Origin: Myxocyprinus asiaticus
Taxonomy: Eukaryota > Chordata > Actinopteri > Cypriniformes > Catostomidae
Direction of reading: 5' to 3'
NCBI RefSeq assembly: GCF_019703515.2
Contig: NC_059362.1
Coordinates: forward strand, 28,474,326-28,538,325
Length of the DNA: 64,000 nt
Both the position numbers and the translations under genes were made by a program. This document shows positions 32,691-46,274 of the stretch, one piece after another. Numbering within the stretch: the first letter of the stretch is position 1; each line of letters begins with the position of its first letter. The notes under the pieces are model-generated. The model worked only from the letters and a program-made list of their open reading frames with translations. It did not search any database and was not told the DNA's origin.

Positions 32691-34188
32691 TTAAATGCAA
32701 AGGTAACAAAAGATTCTCCTCCCGGCCCTCCACCGGGGGATGGAGTGGTCTGCTTACCAGCTCCAGAGCAGCGGGTTTCATTATCCCTGGGTCGCCCTCT
32801 CAGGGGTGCTTCAAAGCCTTTCGCGGGTTCTTGGCGGCCGACCGTGAGACGGGTGGCGTCTGCTTCCTGCAGTGGGCTCCACGCCGGGGCCGGGACGAAG
32901 GGGCGGGCTGCGGAGGAGCCGGTGCAGTCACCGCAGAGGGTTACCCTTGGCAATGAGCAGACGGGGTGCGGGATCTTGAGCCGTGCCGGGGCAGGATGTG
33001 CCGGATAGCCTCCGTCTGCTGTTTCACTGCTGAGAGGGCAAAGTCCTCGACGGTGTCACCGAACAGGCCAACCTGGGAAATGGGGGCAGCAAGGAACCGT
33101 GCCTTGTCGGCCTCTCCCATCTCGACCAGGTTGAGCCAAAGGTGGCGCTCCTGGACCATCAAGGTGGACATCGCCCACCCGAGAGACCGTGCCATGACCT
33201 TCGTCACCCAGAGAGCGAGGTCGGTCGCTGAGCGCAGCTCCTGCATCAATCCCGGTGCGGAACTACCCTCGTGCAGTTCCTTTAGCGCCTTGGCTTGGTG
33301 GACTTGCAGGAGAGCCATGGCATGCAGGGCGGAGGCGGCTTGTCCAGCGGCACTGTAGGCTTTGGCCGTCAGGGATGACGTAAACCTACAGGCCTTGAAC
33401 GGGAGCTTTGGGCGCCTGCACCGGGTGGCGGTGCTCTGCAGACATAGGTGCACCGCGAGTGCCTTATCCACCGGGGATTGCCGAATAGCCCTTGGCCGCC
33501 CCACCATCGAGGGTAGTGAGGGTGGGGGAGCTGAAAGATCGGGACCGGGCAGTAAAAGGTGCCTCCCACGACCTTGTCAGCTCCTCGTGCACTTCCGGGA
33601 AGAAAGAAACTGGGGCGGGGCGTGGCTGTGAGCAGCGCCATGAGCCCAGGAACCAATCATCGAACCATGAGGGTTCAGGGGAGAGCAGAGGGTTCCACTC
33701 TTGCCCAACGCTCGCGGCTGCCCGGGAAAGCATGTCCATCATCTCCGCATCAGCCTGTGACTAGCCCGCTCTCCGATGCTGCGCTCGAGAGCTCATCACC
33801 TTCGCGGGCTCCGAATAAGTGGTCGAACTCGCCGTGAGACGAGCCGGCAGACTCATCTGGAAGCCCGATCAGGGCAGACGAGCGTGCTGGGGAATGGGAG
33901 GTCCGTGGGGGGATACCTGGTGGAGGTGGTCCCATTGGGGTCCCCAAATCGCCCCTAGTGCTAGCCGCGATGGCCTCATACCCGTGGGTAGAAGGACCGA
34001 GGCTTTCTTACGAAGGCTAGCCGCGACCGCATCGTTGCCATGGACATGTTCTCTCAATGAGTATATGACCCATCCACGAACGCTGTCTCCGTGTGGGCAG
34101 CGCCCAGACATGAAAGACAGTGATCGTGGCCGTCAGAAGGCGAGAGATAACGACCGCAACCAGAAATAACACACAAATGGAAAGGCAT
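32691..34188 (-). pseudogene. DIRS C gag pseudogene
   Basis: Starts at 34188 with MPFHLCVISGC and GHDHCLSCLG, the N-terminal Cys/His cluster seen in all copies. A stop interrupts it at about 34055. The best preserved part is 33507-32941: KAYSAAGQAASALHAMALLQ, VHQAKALKEL, LMQELRSATDLAL, WLNLVEMGEADKARFLAAPI, a helical region probably forming the particle core. The segment with FDDWFLGS and PVSFFPEVHEELTRSWEAPF (about 33680-33560) is present here but missing from copy D's first gag block. Broken by stops and frame changes. Confidence 0.78.
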
Positions 34189-34269
34189 CTTTAAAAAGAC
34201 GCGTCTTTAAAAAGACGTTCCGTGTGTGCCGCTCTTTTAGAGAAATATACTCTTTTAGAGAAATATACT

Positions 34270-34613
34270 CTTTATATTATATATATGCCGAAGTGCCCAG
34301 GGGCGTTCTCTGCAGTGCACCAGTGCAGAGGGGGGAGAAGCCGCTGAAATGCACCGTCAGATCCAGCAGAGGTGAATGAACAGCCGTGGGAATTCAGCTC
34401 AATGAGCATCGACCGTTCGGCTCCGAAGAGAAAATCTGAATGAGTTGTTGCATACCAGCTCCTTTTATACCCGTATGTTCGGGGGAGTGGTATGCAAATA
34501 CCACTCGCCAATTTTCATTGGCCTATTATCAAAGACCAGAGGTGTTTCGGGCTCCCAAGAGTGACCCCTAGTGTCACTACATCGACACAACTTTGAGTGA
34601 GTGACAGATAGGG
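34270..34613 (-). repeat. Left terminal inverted repeat of DIRS C with TATA-like box
   Basis: Outer end gttccctatctgtcactcac on the minus strand from 34616. It holds TATAAAAG at 34462-34469 (minus strand), as in copies A and D, and pairs with the right repeat at 28438-28719. Confidence 0.88.
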
Positions 34614-34616
34614 AAC

Positions 34617-35709
34617 ACTGAACAAGTGTGCTACCTTTCTCTTTGTTTTGGTCAAAGTTCATGCGTTCGAGTCTTATGAGTTTGATTAGAATGTACATAC
34701 TAATAAAATATTTCCTTTGCTGCTAAATGCTAGTAGTCTCTGTGCCCATGCTTAATTCATCAAAGAATCTAGTGAGGTACTTATATGATCAGCCAGGCCC
34801 TGCTACAATTTCTTAATAATTCCTCTGCAGATTATGAATGGAGACAGATTTAAAGGAGCATTGATTGGACTCCAGACAGTAACTGTTATGTGAGGATCAA
34901 GCAACACTCACTTGTCAATTTTGAAATGGAAAAATAGGCCTCAAAAGGGCCATTTTCTCTGATCAAAGAATGCTTTGTGTTGCCTTGAGCCTTGCTGCAA
35001 ATGTCAGTCACCGCTGTTTACAAAATTTTTATTAGGCTCACTTGAGTGTTGGTTTATTTTTTTGTCAACCATTAAAAAAATGGTGAATTGAGATAAAAGT
35101 GTTTACTTTTATGATATATTTTACTTAGACATGCAGATACGATTTCAAAAACAAGTTACTGTTTATGTAATATTCATTTGTCAATTGCACGGTTAGATGT
35201 CTATTCATTTCCAAACATGGTCATAATGAGATGAAGATGACTTGTCGCTCTGTCTCTGAAGGGTTTTGAATGAGAGGCACCACCACCCACATCTGCGGGA
35301 TGTGGGTGGTGGTTACGTATCAGATTTACCCTTAAGAGACCCTTCTCAATCAAGCCCATCTTTCAAACTTGATTACAACACGTCACATCAGCCTGAGAAT
35401 GGCACACTTGCAGAGGAGAAGAGAGAAAACAAGGACAGATTTCCAGCTCTATTAAAGATGGTTAAGAGGCAAGGTCATTTGGAAGGAAAGTAGTTGCTGA
35501 AAAAGCAACTTCTAGTGCACTTGCTGGCATAATTTGGTACTGATCACAAATTACACAACTAAAACTGTAATCAGTAATGCTATATTACACATTTTCGATA
35601 ATCTAATCTAATTACTTGGGGATTGATTTTGAAATCGTTTTGATTTGCTCCCACAAGAATTATCTTGTACTATTTTGACAACAGTAAAGAGAGACACTGA
35701 TATGAACCT
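34617..35709. other. Non-coding sequence with a perfect 15-bp hairpin
   Basis: AT-rich, no gene found. Holds the hairpin at 35279-35313 and, near 35530-35640, gtaatc-type repeat remnants (cagtaatgctatattaca, aatctaattactt). Confidence 0.5.
35279..35313. other. Perfect 15-bp inverted repeat, 5-nt loop
   Basis: accaccacccacatc (35279-35293), loop tgcgg, gatgtgggtggtggt (35299-35313). All 15 pairs match. It lies within a 75-codon open frame with no known domain. Function unknown; it may be a chance or repeat-derived palindrome. Confidence 0.85.
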
Positions 35710-36276
35710 TTAAAGGGATAGTTCACCAAAAAATGAATATTCTTTCATCATTTACTCACTCTCATGCCATCCCTGATCTGAATGACTTTTGTTCTTCTTG
35801 AACACAAACAAAGATTTTTAGAAGAACATCTCAGCTCTGTTGGTCCTCACAATACAAGTGAATGGTGACCAGAACTTTGAAGGTCCAAAAAGCACAAAGG
35901 CAGCATAAAAGAAATCTATACTCCAGAGGTTTAATCCATATCTTCAGATGCAATATGATAGGTGTAGATGAGAAACAAATCAATATTTACATTTCCTCAT
36001 TAAAAATGTTTAACTCCTAAAGACAAGAAATCATGACCACACACATTAAAATGAAGACTTCATTCATATCAGTAACTTTATAAAAGCTGTTTAATTTTAA
36101 ATGGAGAGGGTCCGCACATGGGGGCTGGCATGTTAGAATCACATAACCAGCCAAACTACTCACTTAATCTCAGTAACCGTCCTGTTATTTGACACTTTCA
36201 CTCATTGATTAAAGTAATCATGGCTGAACTGTGAATAATATATTTCTACAATGGCATATGAAACTGAACACTATTG

Positions 36277-37221
36277 TGTAACAGTTAAAAGGACGGGCAA
36301 GGAGGAGGTGGGTACCGGCTGAACCGTCAGTGTAACTTTTAATGTAAAACTCAACATAAAACAAACATAAACAAACACACACACATGCAGTGAGGCTGCT
36401 CTCTCTCTCTCTCTCTCTCCCACACTGGCGCCTCTGGCTCCCCTTTATCTCACTGTCCTGCTGATCAGCAGATTCAGTGCCAGCCCCGCCCTCCTCCTCG
36501 TCACACTCCTCCCCCGCCCAATTTAGGCCGGGTGCCACTGGTCTAACCAACCATCCCCCCCCATCTCTGGAGGGGAGACGCTGCCCTTCCAGCGGTTCTG
36601 TCAACTGGTGGTCCACCCTGCCTCCTGCGAATGTGGAGTAGAGACAAGGGGAGGTGTGGGGAGAGGGAAAGGGCGAGCGAAGACGGAGAAAGAGAGAGAG
36701 AGAGAGAGAGAAGAACTTGCTCGCCGACTCCCGGACGTGCTGTCACCCAGTCCTCTACCGCTCCTCCGCCCTCTGCGAGATGCCAGCTCGCTCCTCCCCC
36801 GGTGGATGGCAGGGAGTCCTCCGAGCCCTGGCAGATGGAACCATTACTCCCTTTCTTTGGCAGACGACAGCGGTTCCTCCGGCTCTTGCCGGCTGGCAGC
36901 GACCCCTCCGTCCCCAGGACGGCTGCGGCTGTTCCCCTGGCAGATCCCTCCTCCCTCCTGGGTTTCAGCACCAACTGTAACAGTTCAAGGATGGGCAAGG
37001 AGGAGGCGGGAACCGGCTGAACAGTAAACGTAACTTTTAATGTAAAACTCAACATAAAACAAACATAAACAAACACACACACATGCAGCGCGGCTGCGTG
37101 CGTCTTTTTCTCTTCCGAACTGCCGCCTCCGGCTCCCCCTTATCTCACTCTCCCACTGATCAGCTGATTCAGCGCCGGCCGTGCATCATCATGGCCTGGC
37201 CACGCCCTCTTCCTCATCACA
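36277..37221 (-). mobile_element. TRIM-like LTR retrotransposon (945 bp) with 5-bp target duplication
   Basis: Two direct repeats, 36277-36505 (229 bp) and 36976-37221 (246 bp), each TG...CA, flanked by TATTG at 36272-36276 and 37222-37226. Read on the minus strand, the first LTR ends ctgttaca and two bases later comes tggtgctgaaacccagga, shaped like a tRNA primer-binding site. Before the second LTR lies the purine tract gggcgggggaggag. The 470-bp interior has no gag or pol. All hallmarks of a terminal-repeat retrotransposon in miniature, moved by enzymes from elsewhere. Confidence 0.9.
36506..36975. other. Non-coding interior of the TRIM element
   Basis: GC-rich, with an (AG)n run at about 36688-36714 and Pro/Ser/Arg-rich open frames on both strands (up to 179 codons) that have no domain and reflect base composition. 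Carries the putative primer-binding site (about 36957-36974) and purine tract (about 36506-36520) on the minus strand. Confidence 0.7.
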
Positions 37222-37672
37222 TATTGATTCTAAATTATGCTGCATCCAAGCCGCTAGGTGTCAGTGAAATTCCAAGATGACACAAAGACAAAAGTTAGTG
37301 AGTGCACCTTTAAGTCTTTTTTACCTTAAACCTCCACTTTCACTTTCAAAATGTGAAAGTGAAAGTGGAGATTTATAGTAAAAAAGGATTTAAATATTGA
37401 TCTGTTTCTCACCCAATTTCTTACTTCTTAAGACATTGATTTAACCACTGAAGTCATATGGATTACTTTTATGCTGCCTTTATGTGATTTTTGGATATTC
37501 AAAGGTCTGGTCACCATTCACTTCCATTGTATGGATCTACAGAGCTGAGAAATTCTTCTAAAAATCTTTGTTTGTGTTCTTGAAGAAGAAAGACAGTCAT
37601 ACACATCTGGGATGGCATGAGGGTGATTAAATGATGAGAGAATTTTCATTTTTGTGTGAACTATCCCTTTAA

Positions 37673-38274
37673 GTGAGCCAGACATAAAGTGCATCTTTAT
37701 TTATTGCATGTTTTGGTGAAAAGTAGATTTTACGTACCGATTAACAAATTACGTCATTTATTTCCCTTGCCTGATAGGTAATGTAATCATTATAAATAAT
37801 GTAATCCATAAACTAGTAACTGTAATCCGATTACGCATATTTTAAATTGTAGTCCCAAAATGTGTTCACACTACATTAACTGCCATTCAGACGCATCTGA
37901 ACGCAGGAGACCGGAAACACAAGCTTATGGAAAGAAATTTCACATTTCACTGTGTAACAAAGTTCAAGCTGCAAATTTGAATGAAGAGAAGACACGTGAC
38001 CAATAGAAGATCATAACTTCGCACACAAACCTCATAGCTCAATACAAAGAATACATATTTGAAAGATGCGTTATTTTATTGCTGCAGGAAAGTGAGTAGA
38101 TGGTATATTTTAACATTTTGAATTTATTATTTGTTATTTGTGATTATTTTTTAAAACAAGAAGGTATCGATTTCACATTAAAGCCTAGTGTGACTGCATC
38201 TTAATAAAAAAATTTTTTTTTTAATCTGATCACTTAATCCAGATTATATGTAGTCCGTTACTACCAAACACTAC
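37673..38274. repeat. Degraded gtaatc-type repeat remnants
   Basis: Words such as aatgtaatccataaactagtaactgtaatccgattac (37797-37835) and agtccgttactaccaaacacta (38250-38272) resemble the ends of the element at 23308-24112, so this looks like an old relative. Borders unclear. Confidence 0.45.
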
Positions 38275-38480
38275 TTGTGTAATGCTCCTGTTCTACCTGC
38301 TCTGTACGGGACTTGAACTGGTGTCTCTGGCATGGGAGGTGGAAGCACTAACAAGGAGGCTAAAGGCTCTAGCATCTGTTGCTAGGGCACCTCTTGAGGT
38401 TGGGAGAGTGAGGTTTATACACATTGCACAGCTATCAATCAGATGGCTCCCGTTACACTTGCTTGTCTTTGTTGGCTAAA
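38275..38480 (-). repeat. tRNA-derived SINE (minus strand)
   Basis: On the minus strand: tagcctccttgttagtgc (A-box-like) then agttcaagtccc (B box, 38308-38319), spaced as in a tRNA. The 65-codon plus-strand frame at 38282-38479 is the shadow of this repeat. Confidence 0.65.
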
Positions 38481-39927
38481 TCCATGATTTAAACACAGCA
38501 CTTTGGAGATGCATCAAAGCTGGGCTCTGTAGCAAAGCAAAGATTACACAACGTGAGTTAGTTCAATGAGACAGGTTAGCATTGCCATAGATAACAGCAT
38601 GGGGAGTGCTCCTGATGATAATATTTTTGCAGCATCCTGTGGCTCATCTGCTCAGTCCCTGCAGGAGATATGTGCACAATCGATGCTGTTGATTTTCCAC
38701 AGCCAGGTCCTGATGAATGACACTCAAGCATGTCTCCCCAAGGCACATACTGATGTGAAAAGCATTCCATATACTCAGAAGTGGCGTTATGACAGTTCAG
38801 AGAATGAAATGTGTTATGAAATGTGGTCAAAGGATGCCCATAAAAAGCAAACTGGAAAAATGCTTTATGCAGTGAGCAAAGTGAACCTAAGTTGCCAATT
38901 AGCGTCTACTACTGTGAATTCTGTACTGTAATTACACTCTTCTGGATCTAAAACACCAAAAGAACATAATCAGAGAGGCTTTTCGCACAGTCAGTCAATA
39001 ACTAAACAGGCAACATTTGTGTATGAAGGTACCTCCAAAGGAAAGGAACGTTTTTAGACAGGCTTCCAAGGCACCATAACATCATCAACGATTAATGATC
39101 TAAAACAAATTCAAGTGAGTCTTAAGAGATAATACAGCAAATTTTCAGTGACTACAGTGCTTATTTTTTGATAAGGCAGCATTTAACAGCTTTCTTACAC
39201 AGTCACAGTATTGCACTTGGACTTGATTAAAGACTCATCACACCAGCACATTCTCACTTGTGTTTAAAAGGAGTCCCATCTGTAAACTACTTGCGTTCAA
39301 TGAGTGGCCTACTGACTTCAGAAGGCTTTTCTGTTTTAAACACCTGGCCTTGCAGCTGGGACATGAAAAAGCAGGCATGCAGGTGAAAGAAGATCTCTGC
39401 TGAACTCATTTCTCATCAAAAAGCACTTCTGTTCTCTGTACGTCAGAGGCAGATGTCTAAATGCAAACTCTCCACCTGGATCTTCAAGGCTTGCAGGATT
39501 CAAAGTCCTATAGTGAGCAGGTGGAAAAAAATGTCAATAGACAAATGAGAAAGTCCATGAGGAAGAGACTCAGTCCATCCTATACCTTTATTTATTGCTC
39601 ATTCTCTCATCTCTCTCTTTCGCTGTCATAAAACTCTATAGGATTTCGAGGTCAATTCAGGTCTCTAGTGATCATTTGGTGCTTTATATACTGTACGCTA
39701 TAAATGTCTCGCCCTCTGCTTCTTTGCTCTTCTTAGGAACTTGTTTACTCAGCGAACTAACTAAGGACACTACTTTTGTGTATAAATTTTAAGAGCTGGT
39801 GCATAATCTGCTAATGTTGGACATTTCTAGATTATTGGCATCTGTTGGTAAATGTCCCAATTGGCCAATTAAAAGAAGTGGTTATTTTGCCTAATGTCAG
39901 TTCCAAAGTACTAACACCTGTCAATTA
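38481..39927. other. Non-coding sequence
   Basis: The open frame at 38566-38931 (121 codons) has no recognisable domain or repeat, so I do not call it a gene. Nothing else identified. Confidence 0.45.
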
Positions 39928-41761
<1,834 letters not shown>

Positions 41762-42387
41762 TTAAAGGACTATTCCAGGTTCAATACAAGTTAAGCTCAG
41801 TCGACAGCATTTGTGGCAAAATGTTGATTACCACAAAAAAAAATTTTGACTTGTCAGTCCTTTTCCTTAAAAAAAAGCATAAATCTAAGTTACAGTGAGA
41901 CACTTACAATGGAAGTGAATAGGGCCAATTTTTGGAGGGTTTAAAAGCAGAAATGTAAAGCTTTCAATGTTATAAAAGCACACATGAATTATTCTGTTAA
42001 AACTCAATTATTTCAGCTTTAAAGTAGCTTAAATTTTAATTTTTACAGTTATTTTAGGTTTGTTGACATTACATCGTCATGACAACAAAGTTGTAAAATT
42101 GGGTATAACTTTACACAGAAAAGGTTACTAAATGATTTTATCACACTAAAATCATGTTAACACACACTGTTTATGTCTAGTGGTTATACTTTTGAAATAG
42201 TGAGTATTTTAATGTTTACAGATTGGCCCCCATTCACTTCCATTGTAAGTGCATAACTGGGACCCAGATTTTTGCTTTTTTTAAAGAAAAGAAATAAATA
42301 AAAAATAAATTTTTGTGTTAATAAATATTATGCCACAAATGCTGTCCACTGAGCTTAACTTGTATTGAACCCGGAATATTCCTTTAA
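41762..42387. mobile_element. MITE-2, complete palindromic copy
   Basis: TTAAAGGACTATTCC at 41762 and ggaatattcctttaa ending at 42387, TTAA at both ends. Terminal arms pair for about 55 bp (ttcaatacaagttaagctcag, agcatttgtggcaaaat). The interior repeats tggaagtgaatagggccaa and its inverse. 626 bp, non-coding. Two further members at 55202-55734 and 27330-27733. Confidence 0.85.
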
Positions 42388-45006
42388 AGGTGAGTAATTT
42401 TTAAAAATATATTCTCCTATCCTAATTTGATGTCTAGACTATAAAATAAGCCATTTGTAGGTTGATTTCCACAAAAGGTGTTACACAGTGGTGCTATCAA
42501 ATCATTTCTCTGCTTGTTTGACCATCCTGACCAGCCTGACATATCAACACTGACTCGACCAATGGCATGAGTCTGGGGCAGAACTATCTATTTCTCTGAC
42601 CAATGGAAAATGCTGGGAGTGCTCCTGAAATAATTTGTAAACAAACATTTTTATTTTTTATTTTTTTTGTAATTCTGTTTGAAAAGTCTTAAGGCTTCCT
42701 TTAATCATGGTTAATATTTCAACACAGCATAGAAGAGGGAAGCAAGTCTTTGAAAGCATCGGAAGAATTACCAGGTGTCCTGGGCCAAATACATCCAACT
42801 TAAATTCAATGAATTAATGATTATTACCTGAAGACTTACAACAATCATGCTCAGTAAGCTGGTGATACAATAGTGCATGTGAACAGCAGCTCTATTTCAG
42901 AGTGCCATGATTTGCAATCAAATGGGTCTTGGTTAAACTGAAAAGATTTGCATGCAGGCCCTGCCATGCAACAGGATAATCCACAACACTGGAGGCCATC
43001 TCTTTAAAAAAATCATTATAATCACAAAAAAGCCTGCATGTTAATCATCAGATGAATGGATTACCTTTTACTGCAGGTTACCGTAATAATTAATAATAAA
43101 AGTTAAAAAAGCTTGAGTGAACGTCAGCCTGCTTTTGAACACCTGAAGGTCAGAAGCAATGTCTAAACTGATATCTACCTTGCAGAAAGGCCAAGTGTGC
43201 ATGGCTGATGCAGTTTGACAGCAGCTGTGAGATGTATTTCTTAATGGATATATGATAACAGGGTTGTCAGAATTTGAAAAGAAGCCAGAGACAGTTTAAC
43301 AATCATTGATCCTCTCTTCCACTGAAATGCCCAGCTCTGAAATAGGGCTGCAACCCTAGAGCATCTGTATCACTAGGTTGGCTCTAATAAGCCCTGGATT
43401 TCGGTCAGAGGAAGTAAACAGGCATATGTTTGTGATGTTCTGTACACTTAAACATATTTTTGACTGATCGATTGATTCATTCATTTGAGTTCCCATACTT
43501 TTTAAATAGCGACGTTTCAATGATTTTGAAAAAAATCCCTTCCAAGTTTTCAATGACTGTGTGAACATTTGCTCATTCGCTTATTCGTTCATTCATTCAT
43601 TCTCTCTTTATGCTAGTGGCCACTCTGTCTCCAGCAGTGCTTATTTCTGCTATTTGTATCTTCAAACTAAAGTGAAGCTTTTTCCAATTTTGCAAGGTCT
43701 CCCTGTTGACATTCAAAGACAGGAGCATTTCCTTAAAACAATTCACTGCTCTCTTATCCAACTGATTCTCATGACACGGCCCAGTGGAGCTGAACAGCAG
43801 TGGCATCTACACAGAGCCTAAAGCAATCCACCCAACACTGTCAGAACATAGCACAGATGAATTAGATACAATAGTGGGACTCAAAACCAAGAAATCTCTG
43901 CCAAAGTTGACTGAAGCTCAGAATGCTCGGATTTGAAGACAAAACAAAATTGCAATTTACCCTATTTACTTTATAAATGAATGTCCCTGGTTTTGTGCAA
44001 AATTCATGAGTGCACTTTATTCTACAGAAGAAAAAAAAATCCTTTTTGCCGATATAACCTAGGCCAGGTAGGCGGGGAAAGATAATACTACCCAATAATA
44101 TTACATTCCACTTTTCATGATCCAATCAAGTCGCAGTGGGTAAAATTCGGTCCCATCCACATTATTTCTTGCTTTACATTATCTTATATCATGATATGAG
44201 TAATAAATATTGATTTTAAAAATCAACCCCCAAAATGCTAAATAAAACAGTTTGCCACATTCAGTTTAAAATGTTGTTGACCAATATTATTATTATTAGG
44301 CCTATTATAAACTTTGCTCAAGAAACTTAAGATCTTCTCAAAGCAATGCAACAAAGAAAATAAAACATAAGTAAAAAAAAAATCCAATGAAAATAAACAC
44401 TTCTTGAAGAAAATAAATATAAAATAAATATAACTTTTTGCAAAATAAATAAATAAATGACCGAATAATGCGGTTTTAATAATATTTTTTTGTGTGCTTC
44501 ATTTTGAGGTGGTAAAACAGATAATTTTTTTACGAGTGATTATCGTCATGCGAAACAGTTTGCAAATTAAATGTTTCCTCTCTGTACACCATGTCGCACC
44601 TGTTTTAATAAAAAGCTTGGATGTCGTTCCGTTCTGTGGAGATTTCTTTCTCCATTTGGGGTTTTCCTGGGTCAAAAATTATTGACTAGCGCGAGTGATC
44701 CTGCTCTGAGCTCTCCTGTCTCTGGAGCATAAATATCGAAAAGCCTGCTGGACTTGCGTGCACTTCGGAGCTCCAGAGACACTGCATACTGTAGCTATGC
44801 CTGTTTTAGCTATAGAAATAATAATAATAAAAAACTGTTAAGTTCACCAGTCAGCTAACATCACATGGATATTATACCACACTTTTTTACCTCCCGATTT
44901 TTTGACATTATCCTGATTATACATTAAATCAGATGTTCAACTTGAGCTTACAAATAAAATAATTACTGTGAATATGTTTGCAAATTAGTAATGGAGAGGG
45001 TGGCCT
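42388..45006. other. Non-coding sequence before DIRS D
   Basis: 2.6 kb of mostly AT-rich sequence. Open frames of 60-87 codons on both strands have no recognised domain. A run of cattcattcattc near 43590 is a short (CATT)n repeat. Confidence 0.5.
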
Positions 45007-45155
45007 GTTCCCTATCTGTCACTCACTCGACGTTGTGTCGATGTAGTGACACTAGGGGTTTCGCTCTTGGGAGCCCCAAACACCTCTGATCTTTGAGAAA
45101 AGGCCAATGGGAATTGGCAAGTGGAATTTGCATGCCACTCCCCCGGACATATGGG

Positions 45156-45163
45156 TATAAAAG
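45156..45163 (+). promoter_or_regulatory. TATA-like box in DIRS D terminal repeat
   Basis: TATAAAAG about 150 bp from the element start, in the block shared with A and C, about 260 bp upstream of the gag ATG at 45419. Inferred promoter; it would transcribe antisense to rgs6. Confidence 0.5.
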
Positions 45164-45418
45164 GAGCTGGCTCGCAACCACTCATTCAGATTTTTTCTTC
45201 GGAGCCGAGCGGTGTTCATTCATTGAATTCCACTGCCGTTCTATTCACCTCTGTGTATGCTGTTGGACATATGGCGCATTTCAGCAGTTTCTCCCCCTCG
45301 TGCATGAATAAGTGCAGAGAACGCCCCTGGGCGCTTTGACAGCTAAAAAGAGAGAGTATATTCTAAAAGAGTATTTTCCTCTAAAAGAGTGGCACTGATG
45401 GAGAGCGTCTTTTTAAAG

Positions 45419-46274
45419 ATGTCTTTTCGTCTGTGTATAGTTCCTGGTTGCGGTCGTTACCTCTCCGCCTCTGAAGGCCACGATCGCTGTCTCACCTGTT
45501 TGGGCTACAGCAATGCTGAGACAGCGTTCGTGGATGGCTCATTCTCTCACTGCGAGAGCACGACCATGGCAACGTTGCGGTCATGGCTTTCCTTCTTCGG
45601 GGGAAAGCCATTCCAGCCACTCCCCGCCCCGGTTTCTACTTACGGGTACGAGGCCACGACGGTTAGCGCTGAGGGTGATTTCGGGGACCCCAATGGGTGT
45701 GGTTCCGCTGGGTAATCTCCCACGGACCTCCCATTCCCCAGTATGCTTGTTTGTCCCGTTCGAGTTCTGGGATAAGACAGGCGGCTCGTCCCAAGGCGAG
45801 TTTGATGTCTCATTTGGGGCTCGAGAGCAGGATGAGCTTTCGATCGCAGCATTGGAAAAGGCCTGTAAGTCCACATCGTCCTTGGCGACCAAGGCTTACA
45901 GTGCCGCTGGAAAGGCCGCCTCCGCCCTGCACGCCATGGCCCTCCTGCAAGTGCACCAGGCCAAGGCGTTGAAAGACCTGCACAAAGGTAGTCCTGACCT
46001 GGGAGTGATGCAGGAGTTGCGCTTGGCGACCGATCTCGCCCTCCGGACGAAGAAGGTCATGGCACAGGCTCTCGGACAGGCGATGTCAACCTTGGTGGTC
46101 CAGGAGTGCCACCTGTGGCTTAACCTGGTCGAGATGAATGATGCCGACAAGGTACACTTCCTTGATACCCCCATCTCCTAGGCTGGCCTGTTCACTGACA
46201 CCGTCGAGGACTTTGCCCAGCAGTTCTCGGCAGTCAAGAAGCAGACGGAGGCTATCCAACATATCCTGCCCCGG
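45419..46274 (+). pseudogene. DIRS D gag, first block
   Basis: ATG at 45419 (MSFRLCIVPGC, GHDRCLTCLG), chosen because copies A and C start at the same point. The frame ends near 45715 after a frameshift. A second frame, 45513-46181, carries the core helices KAYSAAGKAASALHAMALLQ, LMQEL-type and WLNLVEMNDADKVHFLDTPI. About 400 bp present in copy C (the FDDWFLGS and FFPEVHEEL part) is missing at 45858, where the join falls at aaggcctgta. Confidence 0.8.

Larger units (their letters stand above)
28438..34616 (-). mobile_element. DIRS-like retroelement C, end to end (about 6.2 kb)
   Basis: A whole DIRS-type element read on the minus strand: left terminal repeat (about 34270-34613), gag, RT with RNase H, tyrosine recombinase, internal complementary region (28720-28822) and right terminal repeat (28438-28719). 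The terminal repeats are inverted (gttgtgtcgatgtagtgacactaggggtca shared). Both outer ends lie next to AAC (28435-28437 and 34614-34616). No direct target duplication, as expected for recombinase-mediated insertion. Several stops and frameshifts make it inactive. Confidence 0.92.
36060..37313. mobile_element. Second MITE-like element within the MITE-1 copy
   Basis: The right end reads aaaagttagtgagtgcacctttaa (TTAA at 37310-37313), preceded by ccgctaggtgtcagtgaaatt, words of a common cyprinid repeat as I recall. The left end (tatcagtaactttat near 36066) is degraded, so the left border is approximate. The TRIM element splits it. Confidence 0.45.
35710..37672 (+). mobile_element. MITE-1 copy with two layers of insertion
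   Basis: TTAAAGGGATAGTTCACC at 35710 and its inverse (gtgaactatccctttaa) ending at 37672, TTAA at both ends. Left arm 35710 to about 36050, right arm about 37314-37672 (ttcactttcaaaatgtgaaagtgaaagtgg, atggcatgagggtga). The middle holds another TTAA-ended element and the TRIM element. Confidence 0.8.

Noticed and set aside
29859..33958. Long plus-strand open frames such as 30488-30841 and 32475-33008
   Set aside because: They lie antisense to the DIRS C gag, RT and recombinase and mirror its GC-rich coding sequence.
36543..37082. 179- and 139-codon frames on both strands around 36540-37080
   Set aside because: Low-complexity Ser/Pro/Arg frames inside the TRIM element, crossing an LTR border; no domain.
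38282..38479. 65-codon frame with hydrophobic start, possible small membrane protein
   Set aside because: Explained by a tRNA-derived SINE on the other strand, with A- and B-box-like motifs.
38566..38931. 121-codon frame as a possible gene
   Set aside because: No domain, no splice or promoter context, and no sign of family similarity.
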